NCBI GenBank assembly: GCA_963693285.1
Contig: OY848926.1
Span: 811,001 to 875,000, forward strand
From: Xestospongia muta
Taxonomy: Eukaryota; Porifera; Demospongiae; Haplosclerida; Petrosiidae
Direction of reading: 5' to 3'
Length of the DNA stretch: 64,000 bases
Shown one piece after another: positions 39,838 through 51,019 of this stretch. Made by a program: the position numbers and the translations under genes. The notes below the pieces were generated by a model. It was not told the origin of the DNA and did not search any database. It saw only the letters and a program-made list of their open reading frames with translations. Position 1 is the first letter of the stretch; every line of letters starts with the position of its first letter.

Positions 39838-41667
39838 ATGATGCAGTTGTGGATTTCTGTAGCAGTAGTTGTCATCCCTTTGCTGTTCTTCCTTCTAAAA
39901 AGGAGAAATGTGTGTAAAGGAAGAAGTGCAGGAAAAATTAGACCGCCAATTCAAGACATTCTTAGTCAAAATCCCAAAGATATAAAATATGATTTAAAGG
40001 ACTTGAAATCACCCAAACTAACTGGATATCTATTTCATTTACTAGTCAAACTTGGATTGACACGTTTAGGAGGTATCACTTTGATACCTGATATTGCACG
40101 AAAAAGTAACATCCATCTAATGGGAGGTGAGTACATACCTGAGACACCAACCTTATATCCTAAATTTAAGTCTACAACAAAGGACAATGGAAAGTTACTC
40201 AATGATAAGGTTTTACAGACCCTTGCTGATCAGTACGTGGCTAATACCAGTGATACCTTCCATCATTACACTTCTCTTGACTATTATCAAGCTTATAACT
40301 CTTGTAAATGTACACCAAGTGATGTAATTCAAGCTGTTCTTGATGCTGTTCAACTTTCTAACCAAACTAATCCACCATTACGAGCTGTAATAGAAACAGA
40401 TAACGCTAGTGTATTAGCAATGGCTGAGGCTTCCACTGAGCGATGGAAAAAAGGCCAACCATTGTCTATTCTAGATGGAGTTCCGATTACTTTTAAAGCT
40501 GAGTTCAAGGTTAAACCTTATTCTTTTAAAGGTGGAGCAACATTTACACCAAGTTGTTGCAAGGGATTACCTGAGTCTCCTTTCATTAAAAAGTTTCAAG
40601 ACGCTGGTGCTATTATTATTGGTATTACTAATATGCAAGAATTTGGAACTGGAGTATTAGGATCAAATCCACATAAAGAGTACTTAACACCTCGTAATCC
40701 TTATAATACCCTTCATTATCCTGGAGGAAGTTCATCTGGATCAGCTTGTAGTGTAGCAGCTGGTCTTTGTCCTATTGCTATGGGAGTAGATGGAGGGGGA
40801 TCTATACGTGTACCAGCTGGATTATGTGGTGTATCTGGCCTTAAACCATCAGCTGGTCTTTTTGATAACCATGGACTCGTCCCTTTAACATATTCAGTGG
40901 GTGTTCCTGGTCCTTTAGGTGCATCAATATTTGATCTAGCTCTTACAATGAACATTATTGGTTCTGATGAATCGAGAATTGATTTGGAAGACTTTGGTAA
41001 GGAAGATTTAAATGGTATCAAGATAGGAATATATACCGAGTACTTTGAACATGCTGATAAGGAGATTGTTGCTCAATGTAAGAAAGCTGTTCAAGAAATG
41101 GTTGCACTTGGAGCTGAAGTTCATGAAATAGTTATACCAGAATTGGAGGAAATGAAAGTGTCTCATGCTCTAACTATATCATCAGAAATGTGTAGTTCTT
41201 TAGGTGTTGATATGGATAAGAAATTTGAACAATTCAATGATGAGACTTTGTTTCTATTAGCTTTTGGCTATACATTTTCAGCTGTTGAGTATATCAATGC
41301 TCAGAAACAACGTACGAGATCACTGATTATCTTGGAAAATATCTTTGAGGAAGTCGATGTAATAGTCACTCCAATAACAGCTTGTGTTGCTCCATTAATT
41401 CCTCCTGGAGCAGAGAAATCTGGTTATGGTGATGCCAAACTGATGGGTCGTTTGATGCGATTTGCTTACTTAGCAAATTTAGCTGGTATTCCGGGGGTAA
41501 CTGTACCAGTTGGGGTAAACTCAGAGGGACTACCTATTGGTCTCCAGTTAATGGGTAATGGTAATTGTGATGGTCATCTACTTCGCGTTGCTTATTCCTT
41601 AGAAAAGCAAGTATCATCTAAAATAACTAAGCCCAAAGTTTACTTTGATATTCTTGGAAAATTTTAA
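39838..41667 (+). CDS. Fatty acid amide hydrolase-like amidase, copy B
   Basis: An intronless 609-codon frame, 262 bp downstream of copy A and same strand. The first ATG in context is at 39838 (CAATGATGCAG), aligned with the copy A start. It has the same N-terminal membrane segment and amidase core, with Lys in DGVPITFK, GVDGGGSIRVPAG and PGGSSSGSA all present. Long stretches are nearly identical to copy A. Differences cluster in the putative acyl-binding segment after the catalytic Lys (AEFKVKPYSFKGG against VSFKVEPYSLIGG) and after GLKP. It probably hydrolyses fatty amides with shifted substrate preference. The 3' flank leads to the palindromic repeat array. Confidence 0.84.
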   Translation: MMQLWISVAVVVIPLLFFLLKRRNVCKGRSAGKIRPPIQDILSQNPKDIKYDLKDLKSPKLTGYLFHLLVKLGLTRLGGITLIPDIARKSNIHLMGGEYIPETPTLYPKFKSTTKDNGKLLNDKVLQTLADQYVANTSDTFHHYTSLDYYQAYNSCKCTPSDVIQAVLDAVQLSNQTNPPLRAVIETDNASVLAMAEASTERWKKGQPLSILDGVPITFKAEFKVKPYSFKGGATFTPSCCKGLPESPFIKKFQDAGAIIIGITNMQEFGTGVLGSNPHKEYLTPRNPYNTLHYPGGSSSGSACSVAAGLCPIAMGVDGGGSIRVPAGLCGVSGLKPSAGLFDNHGLVPLTYSVGVPGPLGASIFDLALTMNIIGSDESRIDLEDFGKEDLNGIKIGIYTEYFEHADKEIVAQCKKAVQEMVALGAEVHEIVIPELEEMKVSHALTISSEMCSSLGVDMDKKFEQFNDETLFLLAFGYTFSAVEYINAQKQRTRSLIILENIFEEVDVIVTPITACVAPLIPPGAEKSGYGDAKLMGRLMRFAYLANLAGIPGVTVPVGVNSEGLPIGLQLMGNGNCDGHLLRVAYSLEKQVSSKITKPKVYFDILGKF

Positions 41668-42229
41668 TGCAAAGTCTTATTTTGCTTGTCTATGCTAAAA
41701 TTAAACTCGTTGTGAAAATTATTTGATTTTTGTTACTCTTACAATTATTACATACTACAAGTCATTTTTTTCATTTGAATGTTTTGATACAAGTTAGAAT
41801 ATATTACAATCAATTATTAAATATACTAATATAATAGGATTTCTTCAAAGATGACCTTATTAAATGATACTTCAGGTATGTATATCATGTGACAATCACG
41901 TGATCTACACCACACCTACTCATTCTGCTATCTTGTAAATAGCAATGTAAATGGTACCATATGTAGACATAGTTGCTATGGCAACAAAGTCTCTTATCAA
42001 GTTGGTCAAAAACACAATCCTTTTGTTAATATATCATGTGGGAAGAGATGTTGAATGTCACCACCATATTGCTTATAATTATGACTTTACCTACACCAGC
42101 ACAACATGTACTTTTTACATATCCTTTTGTCCTTTTATTAATTAACTTATTAAGTAGACTTAGATACTGTTCATCAGTTGTAGATAGGTGCATAATTGAG
42201 TGTCTGCTTTGTTTGTTTAGTCACCATTG
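41668..42229. other. Intergenic region between FAAH-like B and the palindromic array
   Basis: 562 bp with no supported gene. It contains TCATGTGACAATCACGTGAT near 41886, an imperfect inverted E-box pair. The palindromic repeats begin near 42230. Confidence 0.4.
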
Positions 42230-45200
42230 TGCACCATAGAAATAGTTTCTATGGTATCCAATAGTGCCTACAATGCTTGTTCAAGCCCATTTGGGCACCA
42301 TAGAAATGGTTAATATGGTGCCCAATAATCTCTGAACAAACTCCATTGGGCACCATAGAATAGTTTATATGGTGCACAATGGTGTCTGAACAAACTCCAT
42401 TGGGCACCATAGAATGGTTTATATGGTGCCAAATGGGGTTTGTCGAAACTCCATTGGGCACCATAGAAATGGTTTATATGGTGCCCAATGGTGTCTGAAC
42501 AAACTCCATTAGGCACCATAGAATAGTTTATATGGTGCCCAATGGTGTCTGACAAACTCCATTGGGCACCATAGAATGGTTTATATGGTACTCAGTGGTG
42601 TTTGTCGAAACTCCATTGGGCACCATACAATGGTTTATATGGTGCTCAGAGGTGTTTGTCGAAACTCCATTGGGCACCATAGAATGGTTTATATGGTGCC
42701 CAATGGCATTTGTCAAAACTCTATTAGGCACCATAGAAATGGTTTATATGGTGCCCAATAACGTTTGTCAAAACTCTATTGGGCACCATAGAAATGGTTT
42801 ATATGGTGCCCAATGGCGTTTGTCGAAACTCTATTGGGCACCACAAAAATGGTTTATATGGTACCCAATGGTGTCTGAACAAACTTCATTGGGCACAATA
42901 TAATGGTTTATATGGTGCCCAATGGCATCTGTCGAAACTCTATTGGGCACCATAGAATGGTTTATATGGTGCCCAATGGCATTTGTCGAAACTCCATTGG
43001 GCACCATAAAAATGGTTTATATGGTCCCCAATGGCGTTTGTCGAAACTCCATTGGTCTGAACAAACTCCATTGGGCACCATAGAAATGGTTTATATGGTG
43101 CCCAATGGTGTTTGTTCAGACACCATTGGGCACCATATAAACTATTTCTATGGTGCCCAATAGAGTTTTGACAAATGCCATTGGGCACCATATAAACCAT
43201 TCTATGGTGCCCAATGGTGTCTGACAAACTCCATTGGGCACCATAGAATGGTTTATATGGTACTCAGTGGTGTTTGTCGAAACTCCATTGGGCACCATAC
43301 AATGGTTTATATGGTGCTCAGAGGTGTTTGTCGAAACTCCATTGGGCACCATAGAATGGTTTATATGGTGCCCAATGGCATTTGTCAAAACTCTATTAGG
43401 CACCATAGAAATGGTTTATATGGTGCCCAATAACGTTTGTCAAAACTCTATTGGGCACCATAGAAATGGTTTATATGGTGCCCAATGGCGTTTGTCGAAA
43501 CTCTATTGGGCACCACAAAAATGGTTTATATGGTACCCAATGGTGTCTGAACAAACTTCATTGGGCACAATATAATGGTTTATATGGTGCCCAATGGCAT
43601 CTGTCGAAACTCTATTGGGCACCATAGAATGGTTTATATGGTGCCCAATGGCATTTGTCGAAACTCCATTGGGCACCATAAAAATGGTTTATATGGTCCC
43701 CAATGGCGTTTGTCGAAACTCCATTGGTCTGAACAAACTCCATTGGGCACCATAGAAATGGTTTATATGGTGCCCAATGGTGTTTGTTCAGACACCATTG
43801 GGCACCATATAAACTATTTCTATGGTGCCCAATAGAGTTTTGACAAATGCCATTGGGCACCATATAAACCATTCTATGGTGCCTAATGGAGTTTCAACAA
43901 ACTCCATTGGGCACCATAGAATGGTTTATGTTGTGCCCAATGGTGTTTGTTGAAACTCCATTAGGCACCAATAGAATGGTTTATATAGTGCCCAATGGCA
44001 TCTGTCGAAACTCTATTGGGCACCATAGAATGGTTTATATGGTGCCCAATGGCATTTGTCAAAACTCCATTGGGCACCATAAAAATGGTTTATATGGTGC
44101 CTAATGGCGTTTGTTGAAACTCCATTGGGCACCATAGAATGGTTTATATGGTGCCCAATGGCATTTGTCGAAACTCTATTGGGCACCATAGAATGGTTTA
44201 TATGGTGCCCAATGGCGTTTGTTGAAACACCATTGGGCACCATAAAAATTGTATATATGGTGCCCAATGGTGTCTGAACAAGCTTCATTGGGCACCATAG
44301 AAATGGTTTATATGGTGCCCAATGGCGTTTGTCAAAACTCTATTGGGCACCATAGAATGATTTATATGGTGCCCAATGGTGTTTGTTGAAACTCCATTAG
44401 GCACCATAGAATGGTTTATATGGTGCCCAATGGCGTTTGTCGAAACTCCATTGAGCACCATAGAATGGTTTATATGGTGCCCAATGGCGTTTGTCGAAAC
44501 TCCATTGGGCACCATAGAATGGTTTATATGGTGCCCAATGGCATTTGTCAAAACTCTATTGGGCACCATAAAATGGTTTATATGGTGCCCAATGATGTCT
44601 GAACAAACTCTATTGGGCACCATAGAATGGTTTATATGGTGCCCAATGGTGTTTGTGTAAACTCCATTAGGCACCATAGAATGGTTTATATGGTGCCCAA
44701 TGGCGTTTGTCGAAACTCCATTGGGCACCATAGAATGGTTTATATGGTGCCCAATGGCATTTGTCGAAACTCCATTGGGCATCATAAAAATGGTTTATAT
44801 GGTGCCCAATGGTGTCTGAACAAACTTCATTGGGCACAATATAATGGTTTATATGGTGCCCAATGGCATCTGTCGAAACTCTATTGGGCACCATAGAATG
44901 GTTTATATGGTGCCCAATGGCATTTGTCGAAACTCCATTGGGCACCATAAAAATGGTTTATATAGTGCCTAATGGCGTTTGTCGAAACTCCATTGGGCAC
45001 CATAGAATGGTTTATATAGTGCCCAATGGCATTTGTCGAAACACTATTGGGCACCATAGAATGGTTTATATGGTGCCCAATGGGGTTTGTTGAAACACCA
45101 TTGGGCACCATAAAAATGGTATATATGGTGCCCAATGGTGTCTGAACAAGCTTCATTGGGCACCATAGAAATGGTTTATATGGTGCCCAATGGTGTCTGA

Positions 45201-46445
45201 ACAAACTCCATTGGGCACCATAGAATGGTTTATATGGTGCCCAATGGTGCCTGAACAAACTCCATTGGGCACCATAGTATGGTTTATATGGTGCCCAATG
45301 GCGTTTGTCGAAACTCCATTAGGACCATAGAATGGTTTATATGGTGCCCAATGGCATTTGTCGAAACTCTATTGGGCACCATAAAATGGTTTATATGGTG
45401 CCCAATGGCATTTGTCGAAACTCCATTGGTCTGAACAAACTCCATGGGCACCATAGAAATGGTTTATATGGTGCCCAATGGTGTTTGTCGAAACTCTATT
45501 GGGCACCACAGAAATAGTTTATATGGTGCCCAATGGTGTCTGAACAAACTCCATTGGGCACCATAGAATGGTTTATATGGTGCCCAATGGCATTTGTCGA
45601 AACTCTATTGGGCACCATAAAATGGTTTATATGGTGCCCAATAAAGTTTCGACAAACACCATTGGGCACCATATAAACCATTTCTATGGTGCCCAATGGA
45701 GTTTGTTCAGACACATTTAGGCACCAAATAAACCATTTCTATGGTGCCTAATGGAGTTTGTTCAGACACTATTGGGCACCGTATAAACCATTCTATGGTG
45801 CTCAATAGAGTTTCGACAAATGCCATTGGGCACCATATAAACCATTCTATGGTGCCCAATAGAGTTTGTTCAGACACCATTGGGCACCATATAAACCATT
45901 CTATGGTGCCCAATGGAATTTGTTCAGACATATTGGGCACCATATTAACTATTCTATGGTGCCCAATGGAGTTTGTTCAGACACCTTTAGGCACCATATA
46001 AACCATTCTATGTTGCCCAATGGAATTTGTTCAGAGATCATTGGGCACCATATAAACCATTTCTATTTTGCCCAATAGAGTTTTGACAAATAAACCATTT
46101 CTATGGTGCCCAATGGAATTTGTTCAGAGATCATCGGGCACCATACAAACCATTTCTATGGTGCCCAATAGAGTTTTGACAAACACCATTGGGCACCATA
46201 TAAACCATTTCTATGGTGCCCAATGGGATTTGAACAAATTCCATTAGGCACCATAGAAATGGTTTATATGGTGCCCAATGGGATTTGAACAAACACTATT
46301 GGGCACCATATAAACCATTCTATAGTGCCCAATAGAGTTTCAACAAACACCATTGGGCACCATACAAACTGTTTCTATGGTGCCCAAGGGTGTCTGAACA
46401 AATTCCATTGGGCATCATAGAAATTTTTTAATATGGTGCCTAATG
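42230..46445. repeat. Palindromic tandem repeat array, unit about 54 bp
   Basis: Roughly 75 units. Each contains a near-perfect dyad, CCATTGGGCACCATA, a 10-11 bp loop (GAATGGTTTA or GAAATGGTTTA), then TATGGTGCCCAATGG, followed by a variable spacer such as CGTTTGTCGAAACT or TGTCTGAACAAACT. Unit polarity, readable from the loop, flips: most of the left part reads GAATGGTTTA, while about 45,640-46,440 mostly reads TAAACCATTC, with short inverted islands near 43,120-43,220 and 43,790-43,890. Because 54 is divisible by three, many spurious reading frames cross it on both strands. Confidence 0.95.
42541..43884. repeat. 672-bp higher-order tandem duplication inside the palindromic array
   Basis: The block 42541-43212 recurs essentially unchanged at 43213-43884, including rare variants (GGTACTCAGTGG, GGTCCCCAATGG, and a truncated CCATTGGTCTGAAC junction). 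This marks a recent duplication of about twelve units. Confidence 0.9.
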
Positions 46446-46485
46446 GTCTTTGGTGATTTATTTACTTTAAAAAATTGAACTGACA

Positions 46486-46582
46486 TTCCAGGTGTAAATG
46501 ACCATTGGAAGTGAACTCAGAGAACTATCTATTGGTCTCCAGTTAATGGGTAATAGTGATTGTAATGATCTACTTCTAGATT
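46486..46582 (+). pseudogene. Degraded FAAH-like 3' fragment
   Basis: Directly after the array, this stretch matches the C-terminal coding part of the FAAH-like genes. ATTCCAGGTGTAA, a CTCAGAG block, CTATTGGTCTCCAGTTAATG, GGTAAT, GTGATTGTAATG and ATCTACTTC follow in the same order as the segment encoding IPGVTVPVGVNSEGLPIGLQ and onward in copies A-C. It carries small deletions and frame breaks and no flanking coding sequence. It is the remnant of a further copy. Confidence 0.75.
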
Positions 46583-46730
46583 AAACCCTTTGTGAAATTA
46601 TTTGGTTTTTTTAGTTTTATAATTAATCAGATAACTGCAAATAACGTTGAAACTTCGTTTCAACATTATTCGTTAAGTTGCTTATTAAGTCAAAGGGTTA
46701 AAATTGTTTACTACTAAGACTACACCTATA

Positions 46731-47857
46731 ATGGCTAATCAAATAGCTAATTTAGCATTCTACAGACTAGCAGCTGCTGGCAGTACTGCTGGTAATCCTG
46801 TGACTATTGTTCATGGCATACTTGGATCTAAGATGAACTGGAGAACAATGGCAAAGAAACTAACCAATGAACTACAACGAAATGTTTGTACAAATGATTG
46901 CATGGATGGTATAGTGTACATTATATAGGTTGTTGTGGTGGATGTTCGAAACCATGGTGACAGTCCACATTTGCCCACAATGTCATATGAGTTGATGAGT
47001 GATGATTTAGTTCGGTTGTTTCAATCACAAAATATCAAGAGCGGTATCGTAATTGGTATTATTACTTATATACATACTGATATATACTATAATTTAGTCT
47101 CAGTCTTTATAAAAAGTTAATTATCTACTTTAAATAGCTTGTAATCTCTATTATACTAGTTACCTTAAATCTATGTAGGTCATAGTATGGGAGGCAAGAT
47201 TGGTATGGCATTAGCTCTGAGACATCCAGAGTTGGTAGAAAGATTAGTGGTGCTAGATGTTGCTCCTATTAAAGGCACTTCAGACGTAATGCAATATATA
47301 AAGTGAAAAATAACTTTTTCATGATTAAAGCAAACATTGCTTTTTCCAGTAGATTACTGAAACAGCTTCATCTAGACTCTGTTACAAACAGAAGAGAAGC
47401 TAACAAAATACTACAACCCACTATACCGGTATACATATATATATACTGTGTACATCAGACAGTATAATAAATGTCTTGTCTTTGCTAGGATCCTGTTGTT
47501 AGAGGATTTCTGCTTACAAATTTAATCAGAGATCAAAATACAGGAAGGCATCACTGGGCTTGTAATTTGGATGCTATTGAAGCCAACATCGACTCCTTGC
47601 AAGATTTTCCAACATTATCTGAGCAATATCATGGTCCAACACTCTTTTTGGGAGGTAGTAATTCACCTTATATAAGGTGAACAAGATTTTTAATTCATTA
47701 TTTGTTTAATGCATCTTTTAGACCCAAGGTATATCCAGACATTCAACAGTTATTTCCTGAAGCTGTGATAGATTTTATTGAAGGGGCTGGTCATTGGATT
47801 CATTACGATAAACCTCTTGAGCTATTGAAACGTTTGAAAGAATTTATAACATCATAA
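46731..47857 (+). CDS. Alpha/beta hydrolase, ABHD11-like, copy a
   Basis: Six exons, 46731-46883, 46929-47055, 47179-47302, 47350-47428, 47489-47676 and 47722-47857, give 268 residues. The fold landmarks match ABHD11: IVHGILGSKMNW (oxyanion region), VVDVRNHGDSPH, the nucleophile elbow GHSMGGK, VVLDVAPI, GPTLFLGGSNSPYI and the catalytic-His motif EGAGHWIHYDKP. ABHD11 is a mitochondrial serine hydrolase in human, linked to protecting the 2-oxoglutarate dehydrogenase complex. Here the ORF begins close to the hydrolase fold, so a targeting peptide is not obvious. It lies between the FAAH relic and FAAH-like copy C, and has a paralogue at 49931-50981 with the same intron positions. Confidence 0.85.
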
Positions 47858-47999
47858 GTAAACTCAATCATCTAACATTATTTATTTCATTATAATATAA
47901 AACAATTAGCAAATTACATGTTAATAATTAATAATAATTAACAAATTAAATATATAGCAGATACAACTATTTCCTCGATTTATTCCTAAGTCAATAAAA

Positions 48000-49826
48000 C
48001 TACAAAAATTTTCCAAGAATGTCAAAGTAAACTTTGGGCTTAGTAATTTTAGATGATACTTGCTTTTCTAAGGAATAAGCAACCTGAAGTAGATGACCAT
48101 CGGAGTTACCATTACCCATTAACTGGAGACCAATAGGTAGTCCCTCTGAGTTCACCCCAACTGGTACAGTTACTCCCGGAATACCAGCTAAATTTGCTAG
48201 ATAAATAAATCGCATCAAACGACCAGTCAGTTCCAAGTTACCGTAACCAGACTTCTCTGCTCCAGGAGGAATTAACGGAGCAACACAAGCTGTTATTGGA
48301 GTAACTATTACATCAACTTCCTTAAAGATCTTTTCCAAGATAATCAGTGATCTCGTACGTTGTTTCTGAGCATTGATATACTCAACAGCTGAAATATTAC
48401 AGCTGGCAGCTATGACTAATAGAGTCTCGTCATTGAATTGTTCAAATTTCTTATCCACATCAACAGCTAAAGTACTGCCAAATTCTGAAGTTGTGGTAAG
48501 AGCATGAGACACTTTCATTTCCTCCAATTCTGGTATGACTATTTCATGAACTTCAGCTCCAAGTCCAACCATTTCTTGCACAGCTTTCTTACATTGAGCA
48601 ACAATCTCCTTATCAGCATGTTCAAAATACTCGGTATATATTCCTATCTTGATACCATTTAAATCTTCCTTACCAAAGTCTTCCAAATCAATTCTCGATT
48701 CATCAGAACCAATAATGTTCATTGTAAGAGCTAGATCAAATATTGATGCACCTAAAGGTCCTACAACACCCACTGAATGTGTTAAAGGCATAAATCCAGC
48801 TTTATCAAGAAGCCCCAATGTTGGTTTTAGACCAGATACACCACATAATCCAGCTGGTATACGTATAGATCCTCCAGAATCTCCGCCCAAAGTAATTGGA
48901 CAAAGACCAGCTGCTACACTACAGGCTGATCCAGATGAACTTCCTCCAGGATAATGAAGGGTATTATAAGGATTACGAGGTGTCAAGTACTCTTTATGTG
49001 GATTTGATCCAAATACTCCAGTTCCAAATTCTTGCATATTAGTAGTACCAATAATTATAGCACCAGCATCTTGAAGTCTCTGAAGGATAGGAGAGTTTTG
49101 CATAGCTTTGGTACAAGCTGGTGTAAAAGTAGCTCCACCTTTACAGGAATAATAAGTGAGTTTAAACTCAGCTTTAAGAGCAATGGGAACACCATCTAGA
49201 ATAGACAATGGTTGGCCTTTTTTCCATCGCTCAGTAGAAGCCTCAGCCATTGCTAATACACTAGCCTTATCTGTTTCTATTACAGCTCGTAATGGTGGAT
49301 TAGTTTGGTTAGAAAGTTGAACAGCATCAAGAACAGCTTGAATTACATCACTTGGTGTACATTTACAAGAGGTATAAGCTTGATAATAGTCAAGAGAAGT
49401 GTAATGATGGAAGGTATCACTGGTATTAGCCACATACTGATCAGCAAGGGTCTGTAAAACCTTATCATTGAGTAACGTTCCATTATCCTTTGTTGTAGAC
49501 TTAAATTTAGGATATAAGGTTGGTGTCTCAGGTATGTACTCACCTCCCATTAGATTGAGGTTGCTGTTTCGTATGATGTTAGGTATCAAAGTGATACCTC
49601 CTAGACGTGTGAATGCAAGTTTTACTAGTAAATGAAATAGATATCCAGTTAGTTTGGGTGATTTCAAGTCCTTTAAATCATATTTGATATCTTTGGGATT
49701 TTGACTAAGAATGTCTTGAATTGGCGGTCTAACTTTTCCTGCACTTCTTCCTTTACACACATTTCTCCTTTTTAGAAGGAAGAACAGCAAAGAGATGACA
49801 ACTACTGCTAAAGAGATCCAAAACAT
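48000..49826 (-). CDS. Fatty acid amide hydrolase-like amidase, copy C
   Basis: An intronless minus-strand frame; the first ATG is at 49826 (MFWISLAVVVISLLFFLLKR), giving 608 residues. Membrane anchor and amidase core are as in copies A and B: Lys in DGVPIALK, GGDSGGSIRIPAG and PGGSSSGSA are intact. It diverges from A and B in the segment after the Lys (AEFKLTYYSCKGG, then CTKAMQNSPILQRL) and in the loop after GLKP, while the N-terminal 200 residues and the C-terminal third stay nearly identical. It is transcribed toward ABHD11-like copy a, convergent with it. Confidence 0.85.
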   Translation of the reverse strand: MFWISLAVVVISLLFFLLKRRNVCKGRSAGKVRPPIQDILSQNPKDIKYDLKDLKSPKLTGYLFHLLVKLAFTRLGGITLIPNIIRNSNLNLMGGEYIPETPTLYPKFKSTTKDNGTLLNDKVLQTLADQYVANTSDTFHHYTSLDYYQAYTSCKCTPSDVIQAVLDAVQLSNQTNPPLRAVIETDKASVLAMAEASTERWKKGQPLSILDGVPIALKAEFKLTYYSCKGGATFTPACTKAMQNSPILQRLQDAGAIIIGTTNMQEFGTGVFGSNPHKEYLTPRNPYNTLHYPGGSSSGSACSVAAGLCPITLGGDSGGSIRIPAGLCGVSGLKPTLGLLDKAGFMPLTHSVGVVGPLGASIFDLALTMNIIGSDESRIDLEDFGKEDLNGIKIGIYTEYFEHADKEIVAQCKKAVQEMVGLGAEVHEIVIPELEEMKVSHALTTTSEFGSTLAVDVDKKFEQFNDETLLVIAASCNISAVEYINAQKQRTRSLIILEKIFKEVDVIVTPITACVAPLIPPGAEKSGYGNLELTGRLMRFIYLANLAGIPGVTVPVGVNSEGLPIGLQLMGNGNSDGHLLQVAYSLEKQVSSKITKPKVYFDILGKFL

Positions 49827-49930
49827 GGCAGCCACTTCTACATAGAGGTGTGGATATTGGTAATCTTATCAAAACAATGACCAAATTAGATTAAAATTGA
49901 GAAATTAGCATTCATTTTTTACAGTTTAAA

Positions 49931-50981
49931 TCAATGTTTTTGCTCAATGAATTCTTTTAAAGCCTTCACCAATTCGTAAGGCTTATCGTAATGAACCCAA
50001 TGGCCAGCTCCTTCAATAGTAAATATTTTTGCTTTGGGAAATAACTGAATAATATCTGCATGCATTTCTAAACTATAGAAGACATAATAGCACAATATGC
50101 TCCATTAGACATATTGTGTACCGTACAGATGGTGAATTAGCTCCTAACAAAACAAGTGTAGGACCGCAATAAGGTACAGAAAAGGCAGGAAAGTTAAATA
50201 GGAGATCAATGTTAGCTTTGATAGCATCAAAATTTACCATCCACAGTAGTTCTCCTGTACAGCTCTTCGCTAAATTTGACAGGGTACACTCTCTAATGTC
50301 ACTATCCTGATGATCAAAGGTATCATAGAATATATGTAAATAATATTTTACTGGTAGCAATTTCTCGAGTTCTTTGCCAACTTCAACTTCATCTTTCATT
50401 GATGTTAAATTAAGAGACTGCAACAATCTATGTTAGATTTCTCTTAACATTAGTGATCAGTATAATGACAAGTAATAACTCACTCAATGAGTTGTAGTAC
50501 AGAATCTTTACCTGGAGCATTATTTACTGGAGCAACATCTAGTACAACTAACTGCTCTATTAAGTCCGGATATCTCAGAGCTAATGCCATAGCGATCTTG
50601 CCTCCCATACTGTGACCTAAACATGCATAATTAGCAGCATACATCATTAAGCTATGTACCAATAACAATACAAGTCGTGATGTGTTGTGTTTGAAGTAAC
50701 CGAACTATATCATCACTCATTAATTCATATGACATGTTAGGAGTAGATGGACTGTTACCATGGTTACGAACATCCACCACAATGACCTATGATATTAAAT
50801 GAAAACACATTCACACGAACACGACTGACTATGAATTATTTACAGTTCTTTTTAAATCCTTCATGATCATTTCTGCTAACGTTGTCCAGTTGGTTTTTGA
50901 GACAAGTACACCATGTAAAATTACAAGAGGTATTCCATCATCAGAATATGGAAACCTTTGAAAAGCAAGTGTCACTGCCAT
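49931..50981 (-). CDS. Alpha/beta hydrolase, ABHD11-like, copy b
   Basis: Six exons on the minus strand, 50981-50844, 50786-50660, 50616-50484, 50427-50352, 50306-50122 and 50072-49931, give 266 residues with all six phases equal to copy a. Motifs: VILHGVLVSKTNW, VVDVRNHGNSPS, GHSMGGK, VVLDVAPV, GPTLVLLGANSPSV and EGAGHWVHYDKP. All catalytic positions are retained, so it looks functional. Its start codon is only 38 bp from the divergent SELENOM start. The role is inferred from ABHD11; a different acyl hydrolase specificity is possible. Confidence 0.84.
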
Positions 50982-51019
50982 TTTGTGGGTGTGTTCTTAT
51001 ATATTGTTCACAGCGTGTT
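50982..51019. promoter_or_regulatory. 38-bp gap between divergent start codons (ABHD11-like b / SELENOM)
   Basis: The two ATGs at 50981 (minus) and 51020 (plus) are separated by 38 bp. The 5' UTRs must be extremely short or overlap, and core promoter elements probably lie within the opposite transcript. Confidence 0.6.

Noticed and set aside
42249..46078. Many 60-170 codon frames in the 54-bp array (MVPNGV-type repeats)
   Set aside because: Same effect: a repeat unit divisible by three, with frames open on both strands because the unit is palindromic.
42230..46445. CRISPR-like array of repeats and spacers
   Set aside because: The spacers are themselves few recurring variants, the host is a eukaryote with spliced genes, and no cas-like genes are nearby. 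It is a palindromic minisatellite.
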